Positions 1-8,422 of a DNA stretch of 64,000 nt are shown here, in pieces (within the stretch, counting starts at the first letter, position 1; every line of letters begins with the position of its first letter). The notes below the pieces were generated by a model. It saw only the letters and a program-made list of their open reading frames with translations. It was not told the DNA's origin and did not search any database. The position numbers and the translations under genes are program-made. This DNA comes from Microbacterium sp. APC 3901 (GTDB lineage Bacteria; Actinomycetota; Actinomycetes; Actinomycetales; Microbacteriaceae). The DNA lies in contig NZ_JASDCU010000006.1 of assembly GCF_030407765.1 (NCBI RefSeq), positions 1 through 64,000 on the forward strand, read 5' to 3'.

Positions 1-730
1 GCCAGAGGATCGCCCGCCCCTGAGGCAGGTCGCCCAGGCTGCGCAGGGCCCCGTCGAGGCCCGCGGCCTTCTCCGGATCCTGCGTCCACGCCGCCACGAC
101 GAACAACAGGCCGGTCACCGTGATCGCGATGCCCTTGGCGATGTAGCCGGCGACTCCGAGGGCGATGATCCCGGGCCGCGAGGGCCCGTCGGGAACATCC
201 ATCGTCTTCTCGAAGCCTCTGGTGAACCCGATCACGATGAACCCGACCCCCACACCCGCCACGGTCAGGCCGAGGATGATCAGCAGCACGATTCCGCCGG
301 GAGCGCCGAGGATCAGCGCACTGAGGGCGCGCAGCGTCGTCTCGGACTCGACATGCCCTCCGAAGGCGAAGATCAGCGCCAGCCCCGCGATCATGAGGTA
401 CGCGCCCGCGATGCCGACCAGCTTGATCCTCATCCCCCACTTACGGGTCTCCTTGCCGCCGGCGAGGAGACCGCTGGCGATCTGCCACACGGCCAGGGCG
501 ACCAGCGCCACAGCGACCAGCCCGAGAACCAGCCCGCCGACGGGCGTGGAGCGGATCTGCTCCATCGCTCCGTCCTGGTCGGCATCCCCGCCACCGCCCG
601 TGGCGATGGAGACGGCGATCACTCCGATGATGATGTGCACGAGGCCGACCACCACGAAGCCCGCCCGCGCCACCCGTCGGAAGGCGTCGGATCGCTGCGC
701 CGTGCGCGCGGCACCCTTCGCTGAGGTCAT
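1..730 (-). CDS. DUF1206 family membrane protein (partial, C-terminus outside window)
   Basis: Reading the minus strand from an ATG at 728-730 gives 243 codons without a stop before the window edge, so the C-terminus is missing. The protein has a short polar N-terminus and then at least five to six hydrophobic segments, with repeated units of about 80 residues that each pair two helices (for example GFVVVGLVHIIIGVIAV, then GLVLGLVAVALVALAVW). This repeated two-helix pattern, with RxGFxxxGxxH near the start of a unit, is what I know of the DUF1206 integral membrane family, which is common in actinobacteria and has no established function. It lies 62 bases downstream of the GyrI-like gene on the same strand and may be co-transcribed. 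The family call is from recognition, not from a search. Confidence 0.72.
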   Translation of the reverse strand, partial: MTSAKGAARTAQRSDAFRRVARAGFVVVGLVHIIIGVIAVSIATGGGGDADQDGAMEQIRSTPVGGLVLGLVAVALVALAVWQIASGLLAGGKETRKWGMRIKLVGIAGAYLMIAGLALIFAFGGHVESETTLRALSALILGAPGGIVLLIILGLTVAGVGVGFIVIGFTRGFEKTMDVPDGPSRPGIIALGVAGYIAKGIAITVTGLLFVVAAWTQDPEKAAGLDGALRSLGDLPQGRAILW

Positions 731-792
731 CCGAGCAGGATATCGCCCGATGTGCAGATCGCCGGAGGGGTTGCGCCGAGCACCGGCACTCG

Positions 793-1425
793 TCAGCCGG
801 TGCGCTCGACAGGCTGGCGGAGGATCGTCCGGAGCTTCGCCGGTTCGACGCGCCTGACATCGCTGAGATAGACCTCATGGTGCAGTCCAGTCATGGCCAG
901 ACCGTTCTCGGGGATGAACCGGTGGTGCAGATCGTCGAGCACAGGGGCCTCGTCGTCATACGATCCGACGTGCAGGGTCTGCACGCACAGCCCTTCGTCG
1001 AGAGTCTCGAGCCGCACCGACCGCAACGCGGGAGATGCCTGCTTCTTCTTCGCGAGCTTCTCGTCGACCGTGCCGACCGCGTGGTCGAGCATCTCCGGGG
1101 TGATGTGCTCCGGCACCATGATCATGAGAGTCCATCGCCATGCCGACTTGTCGCGGTGCGAGGTGAACGACTCCATGTCGGGTGCGTGCCACTGCCCCTC
1201 GAGTGGCATCACCACCGTGTCGATCCCGAACTGCTCCCTGCTCGCGAACTTGAGCGCGTAGGCGAGCGGGAAGAGCGCGGACACCGCATCCTGATACGCC
1301 GGAGCACTGTTGGGGTCACCGGCGCCGTCGACCATCAGGTACTGCATCGGGGGCACGTCGAGGATGCGGAACTCACCGCGCTTCGCCCGGTAGGCGTCGA
1401 GTGACTTCTTGGGGTCGATCGCCAT
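793..1425 (-). CDS. GyrI-like small-molecule-binding domain protein
   Basis: A 210-residue soluble protein. I start it at the ATG at 1425 (MAIDPKKSL), which has GAGAGGAC just upstream; an in-frame start further out would add a proline-rich stretch unlike the family. The sequence carries the GyrI/SouL-type features: an early strand followed by MVDGAGDPN, a middle segment WRWTLMIMVPEHI, and a C-terminal HHEVYLSD segment. Proteins of this stand-alone type bind small hydrophobic ligands and some are reported to hydrolyse them; they are not themselves DNA-binding. Here there is no attached helix-turn-helix. The neighbours (ROK regulator upstream, DUF1206 downstream, all on the minus strand) do not identify a substrate. 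Confidence 0.75.
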   Translation of the reverse strand: MAIDPKKSLDAYRAKRGEFRILDVPPMQYLMVDGAGDPNSAPAYQDAVSALFPLAYALKFASREQFGIDTVVMPLEGQWHAPDMESFTSHRDKSAWRWTLMIMVPEHITPEMLDHAVGTVDEKLAKKKQASPALRSVRLETLDEGLCVQTLHVGSYDDEAPVLDDLHHRFIPENGLAMTGLHHEVYLSDVRRVEPAKLRTILRQPVERTG

Positions 1426-1523
1426 CGCAGGGTCCTCTCGCGGTGGCATCGGCATCCGACCGTCGCCACAGTGTCGCACGGGCGGCGGACATCGAGTGAG
1501 CGGTGGACGCACACCGACAGAGG

Positions 1524-2729
1524 TCAGCTGCGCTCCCCCGGATCCGCGAGCAGGCTCGCGAAGGCCAGCTCGGCCGCGCCGATCAGCAGCCTGTCTGCGC
1601 CGAGAGCTGCGGGACGGATCTCCAGGGCCTCCGCGCTCTCCGACATCGCCAGAGCCTGCACGTCGTCCGCGATCTGAGCCGCTCTCAGGTCGGCGATCGT
1701 CGCCAGGAATCCGCCGAGCACGACGAGTGCGGGGTTGAGCACGTTGACGGCGTTCGCCAGCGCCCCCGCGAGCACATGCGCCTGGCGCGTGACCTCGTCG
1801 GCCACGACCGCCGACTCCGACGCCGAGAGCTCGGCGTCGAGCGTCTCGTCATCGGCCGCATCGAGGCCCACCGCGTCGAGCAGCAGACGTCGACTCACTT
1901 CGGCCTCGAGCACGCCATCGGCGGTGCGGCGATCGGCGTCTGCGGAGATCCGCGGCCTGTTCTGACCGAACTCCCCCGCGTATCCTCCCGCGCCGGCGAC
2001 CGGCCTGCCGTTCACGATCAGGCCGCCGCCGATGCCGGACGCGCCTCCGTTCAGGTAGACGACGTCGTCGATCCCACGGCCGGCGCCATAGCGGTGCTCC
2101 GCGATCGCCCCGAGCGTCGCATCGTTGTCGACGAAGGCCGCGGACGACGTGGCCGCGCCGATGAGTTCGGCGAGCGGAACGTCGACCCAGCCGAGATGGG
2201 GCGCGTTGCGCACCACGCCGTCCGAGGTGCGCACGAGACCGGGCACGGCGACGCCGATGGCTGCGATCCGCGCACCGGCGAGCGCCCCCTCGCGCCACGC
2301 GGCCATGCGCTCGGCGATCGTCGCCACGACGACTGCAGGCGTCGGCACGGTCTCGTTCGGCAGGCGTTCGCGCACGAGGATGCTGCGGTCGAGACCGACC
2401 GCGGCGATCTCGATCGCATCGACCTCGGGGTTCACCGCGATGGCGACGACGCGGGCCGAGGCCGTCACGACCGGCGATGGTCGACCGACGCGGCCGGGGA
2501 CGTCGGGGACCCGTTCGTCGACCAGACCCCGGCTGACCAGCTCAGCGACGAGATCGGCGATCGTCGAGCGATTAAGGCCCGTCCGCCCGGTGAGAGCTGC
2601 TCTCGACTGGGCGCCGTCCTCGTGCACGAGCCGCAGGATGAGGGAGAGATTGTGCGGGCGGGTGCCCGACGCGGGGCTCGACTGCGGCGGCATCCCTTCA
2701 CTGTAAGGGGTGGACGCGGCTCCTGTCAT
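1524..2729 (-). CDS. xylR: ROK family transcriptional regulator, probable xylose repressor
   Basis: A 401-residue protein with an N-terminal MarR-like winged helix (about residues 25-85, with SRAALTGRTGLNRSTIADLV as the helix-turn-helix) and a ROK sugar-binding domain. It is transcribed away from xylA, and a 15-bp palindrome lies between the two starts, the classical arrangement for a XylR-type repressor that is released by xylose. The ORF opens at 2729; an internal ATG at 2693 is an alternative start, and neither has a strong ribosome site. Odd point: after GGYAGEFG the usual ROK zinc motif (CxCGxxGC) is absent and the segment reads RISADADRRTADGVLEAEV, so the structural zinc site seems lost. 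The regulatory role is inferred from position. Confidence 0.8.
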   Translation of the reverse strand: MTGAASTPYSEGMPPQSSPASGTRPHNLSLILRLVHEDGAQSRAALTGRTGLNRSTIADLVAELVSRGLVDERVPDVPGRVGRPSPVVTASARVVAIAVNPEVDAIEIAAVGLDRSILVRERLPNETVPTPAVVVATIAERMAAWREGALAGARIAAIGVAVPGLVRTSDGVVRNAPHLGWVDVPLAELIGAATSSAAFVDNDATLGAIAEHRYGAGRGIDDVVYLNGGASGIGGGLIVNGRPVAGAGGYAGEFGQNRPRISADADRRTADGVLEAEVSRRLLLDAVGLDAADDETLDAELSASESAVVADEVTRQAHVLAGALANAVNVLNPALVVLGGFLATIADLRAAQIADDVQALAMSESAEALEIRPAALGADRLLIGAAELAFASLLADPGERS

Positions 2730-2732
2730 GAG

Positions 2733-2755
2733 ATATGTTGTGAATCACAACTTAT
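2733..2755. promoter_or_regulatory. Palindromic operator between ROK regulator and xylA
   Basis: GTTGTGAATCACAAC (2737-2751) is a perfect 7-1-7 palindrome, and the flanks ATAT / TTAT extend it almost symmetrically. It lies 6 bases from the regulator start and 28 bases before xylA, so a bound repressor could block both. Assignment to the ROK protein is inference from position. Confidence 0.7.
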
Positions 2756-2779
2756 TCGCTGACCTGCACAGGAGCAGAC

Positions 2780-3967
2780 ATGCCCACTCCCACCCGTGAC
2801 GACAAGTTCTCCTTCGGCCTGTGGACCGTCGGCTACAACGGGGCCGATCCGTTCGGCGGCCCGACCCGACCGGCGCTCGACGTGGTGCACGCCGTCGAGA
2901 AGCTCGCCGAGCTCGGCGCCTACGGTCTGACGTTCCACGACGACGACCTGTTCGCCTTCGGCTCCACGGACGCCGAGCGCCAGACGCAGATCGACCGGCT
3001 GAAGGACGCACTCGCCGACACCGGCCTGGTGGTGCCGATGGTCACCACGAACCTGTTCAGCGCGCCGATCTTCAAGGACGGCGGTTTCACCTCGAACGAC
3101 CGTGACGTGCGTCGCTACGCGCTGCGCAAGGTGTTCCGCCAGCTCGACCTCGGTGCGGAGCTCGGCGCCAAGACCTTCGTCATGTGGGGTGGCCGCGAGG
3201 GCGCCGAATACGACTCCGCGAAGGACATCCGCCAGGCGCTCGAGCGCTACCGCGAGGCCGTGAACCTGCTCGGCGACTACGTGACCGACAAGGGCTACGA
3301 CATCCGCTTCGCGATCGAGCCGAAGCCGAACGAGCCGCGCGGCGACATCCTGCTGCCGACCCTCGGCCACGCGATCGCCTTCATCGACTCACTCGAGCGC
3401 CCCGAACTCGTCGGCGTGAACCCCGAGGTGGGCCACGAGCAGATGGCCGGACTCAACTTCACCGCCGGCATCGCGCAGGCCCTCTTCCACGGCAAGCTCT
3501 TCCACATCGACCTCAACGGTCAGCGCGGCATCAAGTACGACCAGGACCTCGTCTTCGGGCACGGCGACCTGCACAACGCCTTCTCGCTCGTCGACCTGCT
3601 CGAGAACGGCGGCCCCGGCGGCGTTCCGGCCTACGACGGCCCCCGTCACTTCGACTACAAGCCGAGCCGCACGGAAGACGAGAAGGGCGTCTGGGAGTCG
3701 GCTGCGGCCAACATGCGCACCTACCTGCTGCTCAAGGAGCGCGCGGCGGCATTCCGCGCCGACCCCGAGGTGCATGAGGCTCTCGCGGCCGCCCGCGTCG
3801 ACGAGCTCTCGACGCCGACCCTGAACCCCGGAGAGAGCTACGACGACTTCCTCGCCGATCGCTCGGCCTACGAGGACTTCGACGCGAACTCCTACTTCGG
3901 CGGCAAGGGCTTCGGCTTCGTCCGACTGCAGCAGCTCGCTACCGAGCACCTGCTCGGCGCTCGCTGA
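2780..3967 (+). CDS. xylA: Xylose isomerase
   Basis: A 395-residue actinobacterial (class I) xylose isomerase that converts D-xylose to D-xylulose in the cytoplasm and, in this family, often D-glucose to D-fructose. All hallmark residues can be seen: H53 and D56 in TFHDDD, E180 and K182 in EPKPNEP, E216 and H219 in NPEVGHE, then D244, D254 and D256 for the two divalent metals. Full length for the family, with AGGAG about eight bases before the ATG. xylB follows after 5 bases, so the two form an operon, with the divergent ROK gene and operator upstream. No xylose transporter is adjacent; uptake must be encoded elsewhere or shared with another sugar importer. Confidence 0.97.
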   Translation: MPTPTRDDKFSFGLWTVGYNGADPFGGPTRPALDVVHAVEKLAELGAYGLTFHDDDLFAFGSTDAERQTQIDRLKDALADTGLVVPMVTTNLFSAPIFKDGGFTSNDRDVRRYALRKVFRQLDLGAELGAKTFVMWGGREGAEYDSAKDIRQALERYREAVNLLGDYVTDKGYDIRFAIEPKPNEPRGDILLPTLGHAIAFIDSLERPELVGVNPEVGHEQMAGLNFTAGIAQALFHGKLFHIDLNGQRGIKYDQDLVFGHGDLHNAFSLVDLLENGGPGGVPAYDGPRHFDYKPSRTEDEKGVWESAAANMRTYLLLKERAAAFRADPEVHEALAAARVDELSTPTLNPGESYDDFLADRSAYEDFDANSYFGGKGFGFVRLQQLATEHLLGAR

Positions 3968-3972
3968 TCGTC

Positions 3973-5259
3973 ATGCCGCTGGTTCTCGGGGTCGACTCGT
4001 CGACCCAGTCGTGCAAGGTCGTCGTCGTCGACACGGCGACCGGAGCGGTCGTCCGCTCGGGTCGCGCGTCGCACCCCGACGGGACGTCGGTCGACCCCGA
4101 AGCCTGGTGGCGCGCCCTGAACACCGCGATCACCGCGGCGGGGTCGCTCGACGACATCGCCTCGTGGTCGATCGGCGGCCAGCAGCACGGACTCGTCGCG
4201 CTCGACGAGTCCGGTCGAGTCATCCGCGATGCGCTGCTGTGGAACGACACCCGGTCGGCCGGCGCCGCGCAGGATCTCATCGCCGAGTTCGGAGCGTCCG
4301 AACTGGCTGCGCGCACCGGGCTCGTTCCCGTGGCCTCGTTCACGATCACGAAGCTGCGCTGGCTGCGCGATCACGAGCCCGAGCACGCGGCACGGGTGGC
4401 CGCGGTCGCCCTGCCGCACGACTGGCTGACGTGGCGCCTGCGCGGCTTCGGCCCCGAGAACCCGGTGCTCGACGAGCTCGTGACCGATCGGTCGGATGCG
4501 TCGGGCACGGGCTACTGGAACCCGTCGACGGGCGAGCACGACCGTGAGCTGCTGGTCGCCGCCCTCGGGCACGATGCGATCCTGCCGCGGGTGCTCGCGC
4601 ACGACGAGTGGACGACGGATGCCGGTGGACGCCGCGTCGGAGCCGGAGCCGGAGACAACGCCGCCGCGGCGCTCGGCCTCGGTGCCGTCCCCGGCGACGT
4701 GGTCGTGTCGATCGGCACGTCCGGCACGGTGTGCGCGATCAGCACCACCCCGCTGAGCGATGCGAGCGGAACCGTGGCCGGGTTCGCCGATGCCTCGGGC
4801 AACTTCCTTCCGCTCGTCGCCACGCTCAACGCGGCCAGGGTCGTCGATGTGACGGCGGCGCTGCTCGGAGTCACGCACGGGGAGTTCAGCGATCTCGCTC
4901 TGCAGGCATCGCCGGGCGCAGAGGGACTCGCTCTGCTCCCCTACTTCGAGGGAGAGCGCACACCCAACCTGCCGGATGCCACGGCATCCCTCTCAGGCAT
5001 GACACTGGCATCCACGACTCGGGAGAACCTGGCCCGCGCTGCCGTCGAAGGGATGCTGCGCGGACTCGGCGCGGGTCTCGATGCGCTGCGCGACCTCGGC
5101 ATCCCCCTCGAGCGAGCCCTGCTGATCGGCGGCGGCGCGCAGTCGGAGGCCGTGCGCCGCATCGCACCCGAGATCCTCGGCCTGCCGGTCGAGGTCCCGG
5201 AACCCGGTGAGTACGTCGCGCTCGGCGCGGCCCGCCAGGCTTCTCTGATCGTCGACTGA
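3973..5259 (+). CDS. xylB: Xylulokinase
   Basis: A 428-residue FGGY-family sugar kinase that phosphorylates D-xylulose to xylulose 5-phosphate for the pentose phosphate pathway. The N-terminal phosphate-binding loop is GVDSSTQS (from residue 6), the substrate motif GGQQHG lies at about 68-73, and the probable catalytic base is D228 in [11 protein letters not shown]; a C-terminal GGGAQSE motif closes the ATP site. It starts 5 bases after xylA stops, consistent with coupled translation, and ends before a long inverted repeat that separates it from a convergent oxidoreductase gene. The length is slightly short for the family but no domain is missing. Confidence 0.95.
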   Translation: MPLVLGVDSSTQSCKVVVVDTATGAVVRSGRASHPDGTSVDPEAWWRALNTAITAAGSLDDIASWSIGGQQHGLVALDESGRVIRDALLWNDTRSAGAAQDLIAEFGASELAARTGLVPVASFTITKLRWLRDHEPEHAARVAAVALPHDWLTWRLRGFGPENPVLDELVTDRSDASGTGYWNPSTGEHDRELLVAALGHDAILPRVLAHDEWTTDAGGRRVGAGAGDNAAAALGLGAVPGDVVVSIGTSGTVCAISTTPLSDASGTVAGFADASGNFLPLVATLNAARVVDVTAALLGVTHGEFSDLALQASPGAEGLALLPYFEGERTPNLPDATASLSGMTLASTTRENLARAAVEGMLRGLGAGLDALRDLGIPLERALLIGGGAQSEAVRRIAPEILGLPVEVPEPGEYVALGAARQASLIVD

Positions 5260-5277
5260 TCCTGCGCACCAGCCGTA

Positions 5278-5346
5278 GGGAGGAGATCTGCGCTTCGGGA
5301 GGAGCGATGCACGGCATCCGTCCTCCCGAAGCGCAGTTCTCCTCCC
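5278..5346. repeat. Long near-perfect inverted repeat between convergent genes
   Basis: Two 26-base arms (5278-5303 and 5321-5346) are reverse complements with one mismatch and are separated by 17 bases. Each arm contains CTGCGCTTCGGGAGGA or its complement. There is no T-tract. It may act as a bidirectional terminator between xylB and the minus-strand oxidoreductase, or be a copy of a dispersed palindromic element. Confidence 0.8.
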
Positions 5347-5405
5347 GCACAGGTGACGAACGGGGTGGAGGCAGCGGACGAGGCGGATGCCGAATGCGGA
5401 TGCCG

Positions 5406-6467
5406 TCAGCCGGCGAGCACCCGGGCGTCGCGCTGCGCGATGATGCTCAGCTCGGCCGCGGCGAAGGCGTGCCGCTGCGTCATCGCGTGCTCGGTGCGGT
5501 CGAGGCAGTCGCGGATCAGCTGACCGAAGAACGGGAACCCGGTCCTGCCGGTGGCGTCGAACCGGAACTGTCCGTCCTGGTTGACGAGCAGCACCTGACC
5601 GCCGCCGTTGTCGGTGGTGATGTCGGTGTACTTGCGCAGCTCGATGTAGCCGTCGGTGCCGAGCAGCACGGTGCGCCCGTCGCCGAACACGTCGAGTCCT
5701 GCCGGGGTGAACCAGTCCACGCGCACGTATCCGGTCGTCCCGTTGTCCAGCACCACGTGGGCGTCGCCGAAGTCCTGCAGCCCCGGAGTCTCGCGGTGCG
5801 CGTAGTTGGCGACCGTCGAGCTGACGATCTCACCGGCGGTGGCACCCGTGTAGTAGAGCATCTGCTCGAAGTTGTGGCTGCCGATGTCGCAGATGATGCC
5901 GCCGTACTGCACGGGGTCGTAGAACCAGTCGGGGCGCCCGGTGCCGATGCGATGGGGGCCGAACGACGCGACCTGCAGCACGGTTCCGATCGCGCCCTGA
6001 TCGATCAGCTGGCCGGCGAGGATCGCCGCCTCGGAGTGCACCCGCTCGCCGTAGTACACGGCGAACTTCTGCCCGGTGCGATCCACGGCCTCTCGGGCCG
6101 CGATGAGGTCGTCCATCGTCGTGATCGCAGGCTTGTCGGCGAAGAAGTCCTTGCCGGCGTCGAGCACCCGGACACCGAGCCGAGCCCGCCGATTGGCGAT
6201 CGACGCGCTCGCGATGAGCCGCACATGCGGGTCGTCGAGCACCTCCTGCTCGCTGGCGGCCGCCTGCGCCTGCGGGAACCGCTCGACGAAGTCGGCGACC
6301 TTCGCCTGGTCGGGATCGAAGACGAGCGACAGGGTGGCGCCCGCGTCGATGAGCTGCTCGACCATCCCGAAGATGTGGCCGTGATCGAGCCCGACCGCGG
6401 CGAACACGAACTCACCGGGGCCGACCACCGGCTCCGGCAGCGGATCGAAGGTGTAGGTGCGGGTCAT
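5406..6467 (-). CDS. Gfo/Idh/MocA family oxidoreductase
   Basis: A 353-residue NAD(P)-dependent sugar or cyclitol dehydrogenase-type protein. The catalytic lysine is K112 in DKPAIT (normally EKP), and the second-domain motif GGIICDIGSHNFEQ supplies D194 and H198, the usual acid/base pair. Odd point: the nucleotide-binding glycine motif is atypical, reading AVGLDHGHIFG instead of GxGxxG. The start overlaps the stop of the cupin gene by 4 bases, so this is the third gene of an overlapping unit read from 8322 downwards. The substrate is unknown. With the cupin and a second Gfo/Idh/MocA protein it could oxidise or reduce a sugar or glycoside, but nothing in the sequence fixes which one. Confidence 0.85.
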   Translation of the reverse strand: MTRTYTFDPLPEPVVGPGEFVFAAVGLDHGHIFGMVEQLIDAGATLSLVFDPDQAKVADFVERFPQAQAAASEQEVLDDPHVRLIASASIANRRARLGVRVLDAGKDFFADKPAITTMDDLIAAREAVDRTGQKFAVYYGERVHSEAAILAGQLIDQGAIGTVLQVASFGPHRIGTGRPDWFYDPVQYGGIICDIGSHNFEQMLYYTGATAGEIVSSTVANYAHRETPGLQDFGDAHVVLDNGTTGYVRVDWFTPAGLDVFGDGRTVLLGTDGYIELRKYTDITTDNGGGQVLLVNQDGQFRFDATGRTGFPFFGQLIRDCLDRTEHAMTQRHAFAAAELSIIAQRDARVLAG

Positions 6468-7195
6468 CGCGGGGTCTCCTCATCGTTCACGTCGTAGGTG
6501 CGCAGACGTCCGCACATGCCGAATCCGCGCGCTCCCTCCGAGGGTACGGCCCGGTGCACGCGGGCTTCGGACAGGTGCGCGGCAGACCCGGAGGCCACAG
6601 CCACGGCGAGCGCGAGCGAGTGCTCGGCCTGCGCCAGCGGGCGCTCTCGCACCAGGTCGGGCCATATCCGGGCACGGTCGCGCACGAGCGCTGCAGCAGC
6701 GGAGTGGAATGCCGCGAGCGCGGTGCGGTCGCGGCCGGCCACGGCTTCCCGCAGCGCCTCGAACCCCGTCACCGCGAGGTCGCGTCGCCGTCGGGCTCGT
6801 GCAGCGCGTTCGTCGGGGTCGTCTCCGAGTGACACCGCTGCGGCATACACGTCAGGGTCGGCGACGACCTCGGCGGGGAAGGTCAGCACCGCGTCGCCCG
6901 CCTCGGGCAGTCCGGAATTGCTCATCAGCACGACGACCTGCAGATCGCCGCGGTTCACAGCGCGGTGGATGGTGCCGGGGGTGAACCACACGACGGCGCC
7001 CGGGGCGAGCGGCGTCTCACGGAATCCGTCGGCGTCGATCGTCTGCAGTGCGCCCTCACCGGCGGTCACGATGTAGGCCTCTGTCGAGACGAGGTGCATG
7101 TGGGGGCTGCCTCCGCAGATGCCGTCTGGCGCGGCGTCGGCGTACACCTCGAGGTGCGACAACGAAGTGCCCCCGGGGAACGACGATGCGGTCAC
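6464..7195 (-). CDS. Cupin domain protein
   Basis: A 243-residue protein. Residues about 10-100 form a cupin barrel with the standard metal ligands H32, H34, E39 and H77 (PHMHLVSTEAYIV, then GTIHRAV). The remaining part is mostly helical and rich in Ala and Arg, and I do not recognise it. Cupins next to Gfo/Idh/MocA dehydrogenases are often sugar isomerases, epimerases or sensors. It overlaps both neighbours by 4 bases (7192-7195 and 6464-6467), so the three proteins are made together. No secretion signal is seen. Confidence 0.8.
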   Translation of the reverse strand: MTASSFPGGTSLSHLEVYADAAPDGICGGSPHMHLVSTEAYIVTAGEGALQTIDADGFRETPLAPGAVVWFTPGTIHRAVNRGDLQVVVLMSNSGLPEAGDAVLTFPAEVVADPDVYAAAVSLGDDPDERAARARRRRDLAVTGFEALREAVAGRDRTALAAFHSAAAALVRDRARIWPDLVRERPLAQAEHSLALAVAVASGSAAHLSEARVHRAVPSEGARGFGMCGRLRTYDVNDEETPR

Positions 7196-8322
7196 GATGC
7201 CGCCTCGACCAGCGACGAGGTCTTCTCGAAGAAATGCGGAGCGTGCGCCACGAGCTGCCCGGCTCGGTAGTACGGGTCGGACGCCGCGATCGGCAGCGAC
7301 ACGAACCGGCGTTCGAACCCCGCCTTGTAGATCGCGGTGACCACCTCGACCGCATCCCGGCCGTCCTGGCCCCCGGCGATCGGCGGGCGGCTGTCGCGGA
7401 TCGCGCCGATCAGATCGCCGATCTGACCCTCGTGGCCGAGGTGCGCGAGCGGCGTGCGGGCTGCGACGAGAGCCTCGATGCGCGCCACGACGTCGGGAGC
7501 TCCCCCGTCTTCAGGGAATCCGTCGCGCCGAGACTGCTCTGCGACGACCGAGAACGGCTGCGACACGCGCGCATTCGCGCCCTGGATCACGATCGCCTGC
7601 TCCTCACCGTGGTGCACCACCGAACTGGTCAGCTGGGCGAGCCCGCGGTCGTACCGGAAGATCGCGACCGAGAGATCCTCGACCTCGGCGTTGTCGTGCT
7701 GCGCGTTGGCGAGCATGGCGGTGATCTCGGTCGGAGTCCCCAGCAGCCACAGCAGGAGGTCTATGTGGTGGATGGCGTGATTCAGCGTGCATCCGCCGCC
7801 TTCCTTCTCCCACGTGCCGCGCCACCAGAGGTCGTAGTAGGGCAGTCCTCGCCACCACGCCGAGTCGACGCGGACGTGCGAGATCGAACCCAGCAGACCC
7901 GAGTCGACGACGTCTTTCAGAGCGGCGAGGTCGTCGCGGAACCGGTTCTGGGCGACGACCGAGAGCACTCTGCCCGAGCGTTCCTGGGCAGCGAGCATCG
8001 CATCGCACTCTTCGAGGGAGGGCGCCATCGGCTTCTCGACGAGCACGTGGATGCCCGCGTCGAGGGCGGCGATCGCGAGGGACGCGTGCGTCGACGGCGG
8101 GGTCGCGATGCTCACGATGTCGAGCCCCCCGTGGGCGATCATCTCGAGCGGATCATCGAAAGCCACCGCATCCGTGAGCCCGAAGGCCTCGGCCTTGTGC
8201 GCAGCCCTGCCCGGAATCACGTCGGCGAGAGCCACCACCTCGCACTGGTCGGAGAATGCGAGGTATCCGCTGATGTGCGCGTCGGCGATCCCGCCGGTGC
8301 CGATGATGCCGATCCTGAGCAT
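7192..8322 (-). CDS. Gfo/Idh/MocA family oxidoreductase
   Basis: A 376-residue dehydrogenase-type protein. The open frame runs further upstream, but ATG 8322 (MLRIGIIGTGGIADAH) is clearly the start: GAGGAGG sits just before it and the Rossmann glycines GTGGIA begin at residue 8. The catalytic lysine is K97 in VEKPMAPS, and GGGCTLNHAIHHIDLL carries the second-domain histidines. It closely resembles the oxidoreductase at 30548-31639, sharing the WRGxWExEGGGxTLxHxIHxIDLL block, so the two are paralogues. First gene of a three-gene overlapping unit, transcribed divergently from a LacI regulator across a region with operator-like repeats. Substrate unknown. Confidence 0.88.
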   Translation of the reverse strand: MLRIGIIGTGGIADAHISGYLAFSDQCEVVALADVIPGRAAHKAEAFGLTDAVAFDDPLEMIAHGGLDIVSIATPPSTHASLAIAALDAGIHVLVEKPMAPSLEECDAMLAAQERSGRVLSVVAQNRFRDDLAALKDVVDSGLLGSISHVRVDSAWWRGLPYYDLWWRGTWEKEGGGCTLNHAIHHIDLLLWLLGTPTEITAMLANAQHDNAEVEDLSVAIFRYDRGLAQLTSSVVHHGEEQAIVIQGANARVSQPFSVVAEQSRRDGFPEDGGAPDVVARIEALVAARTPLAHLGHEGQIGDLIGAIRDSRPPIAGGQDGRDAVEVVTAIYKAGFERRFVSLPIAASDPYYRAGQLVAHAPHFFEKTSSLVEAAS

Positions 8323-8344
8323 TCGCTGCCTCCTCGATGAGGTG

Positions 8345-8371
8345 TTACTACGTATTACTAAGACGTAGTAG
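8345..8371. promoter_or_regulatory. Tandem CG-centred operator-like elements between Gfo/Idh/MocA unit and LacI gene
   Basis: The stretch contains TTACTACGTATTAC and CTAAGACGTAGTAG, two 14-base elements centred on CG, 13 bases apart; the outer 8-mers TACTACGT (8346-8353) and ACGTAGTA (8363-8370) form a perfect inverted repeat. It is AT-rich in a GC-rich setting and lies between divergent starts. A TACTAT hexamer at 8373-8378 could be a -10 box for the LacI gene. Probable site for the adjacent LacI protein; inferred. Confidence 0.55.
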
Positions 8372-8422
8372 ATACTATCGAGGTGCACACCGGTCACGTC
8401 AAGCCCCGAGAGGACGGATGCC

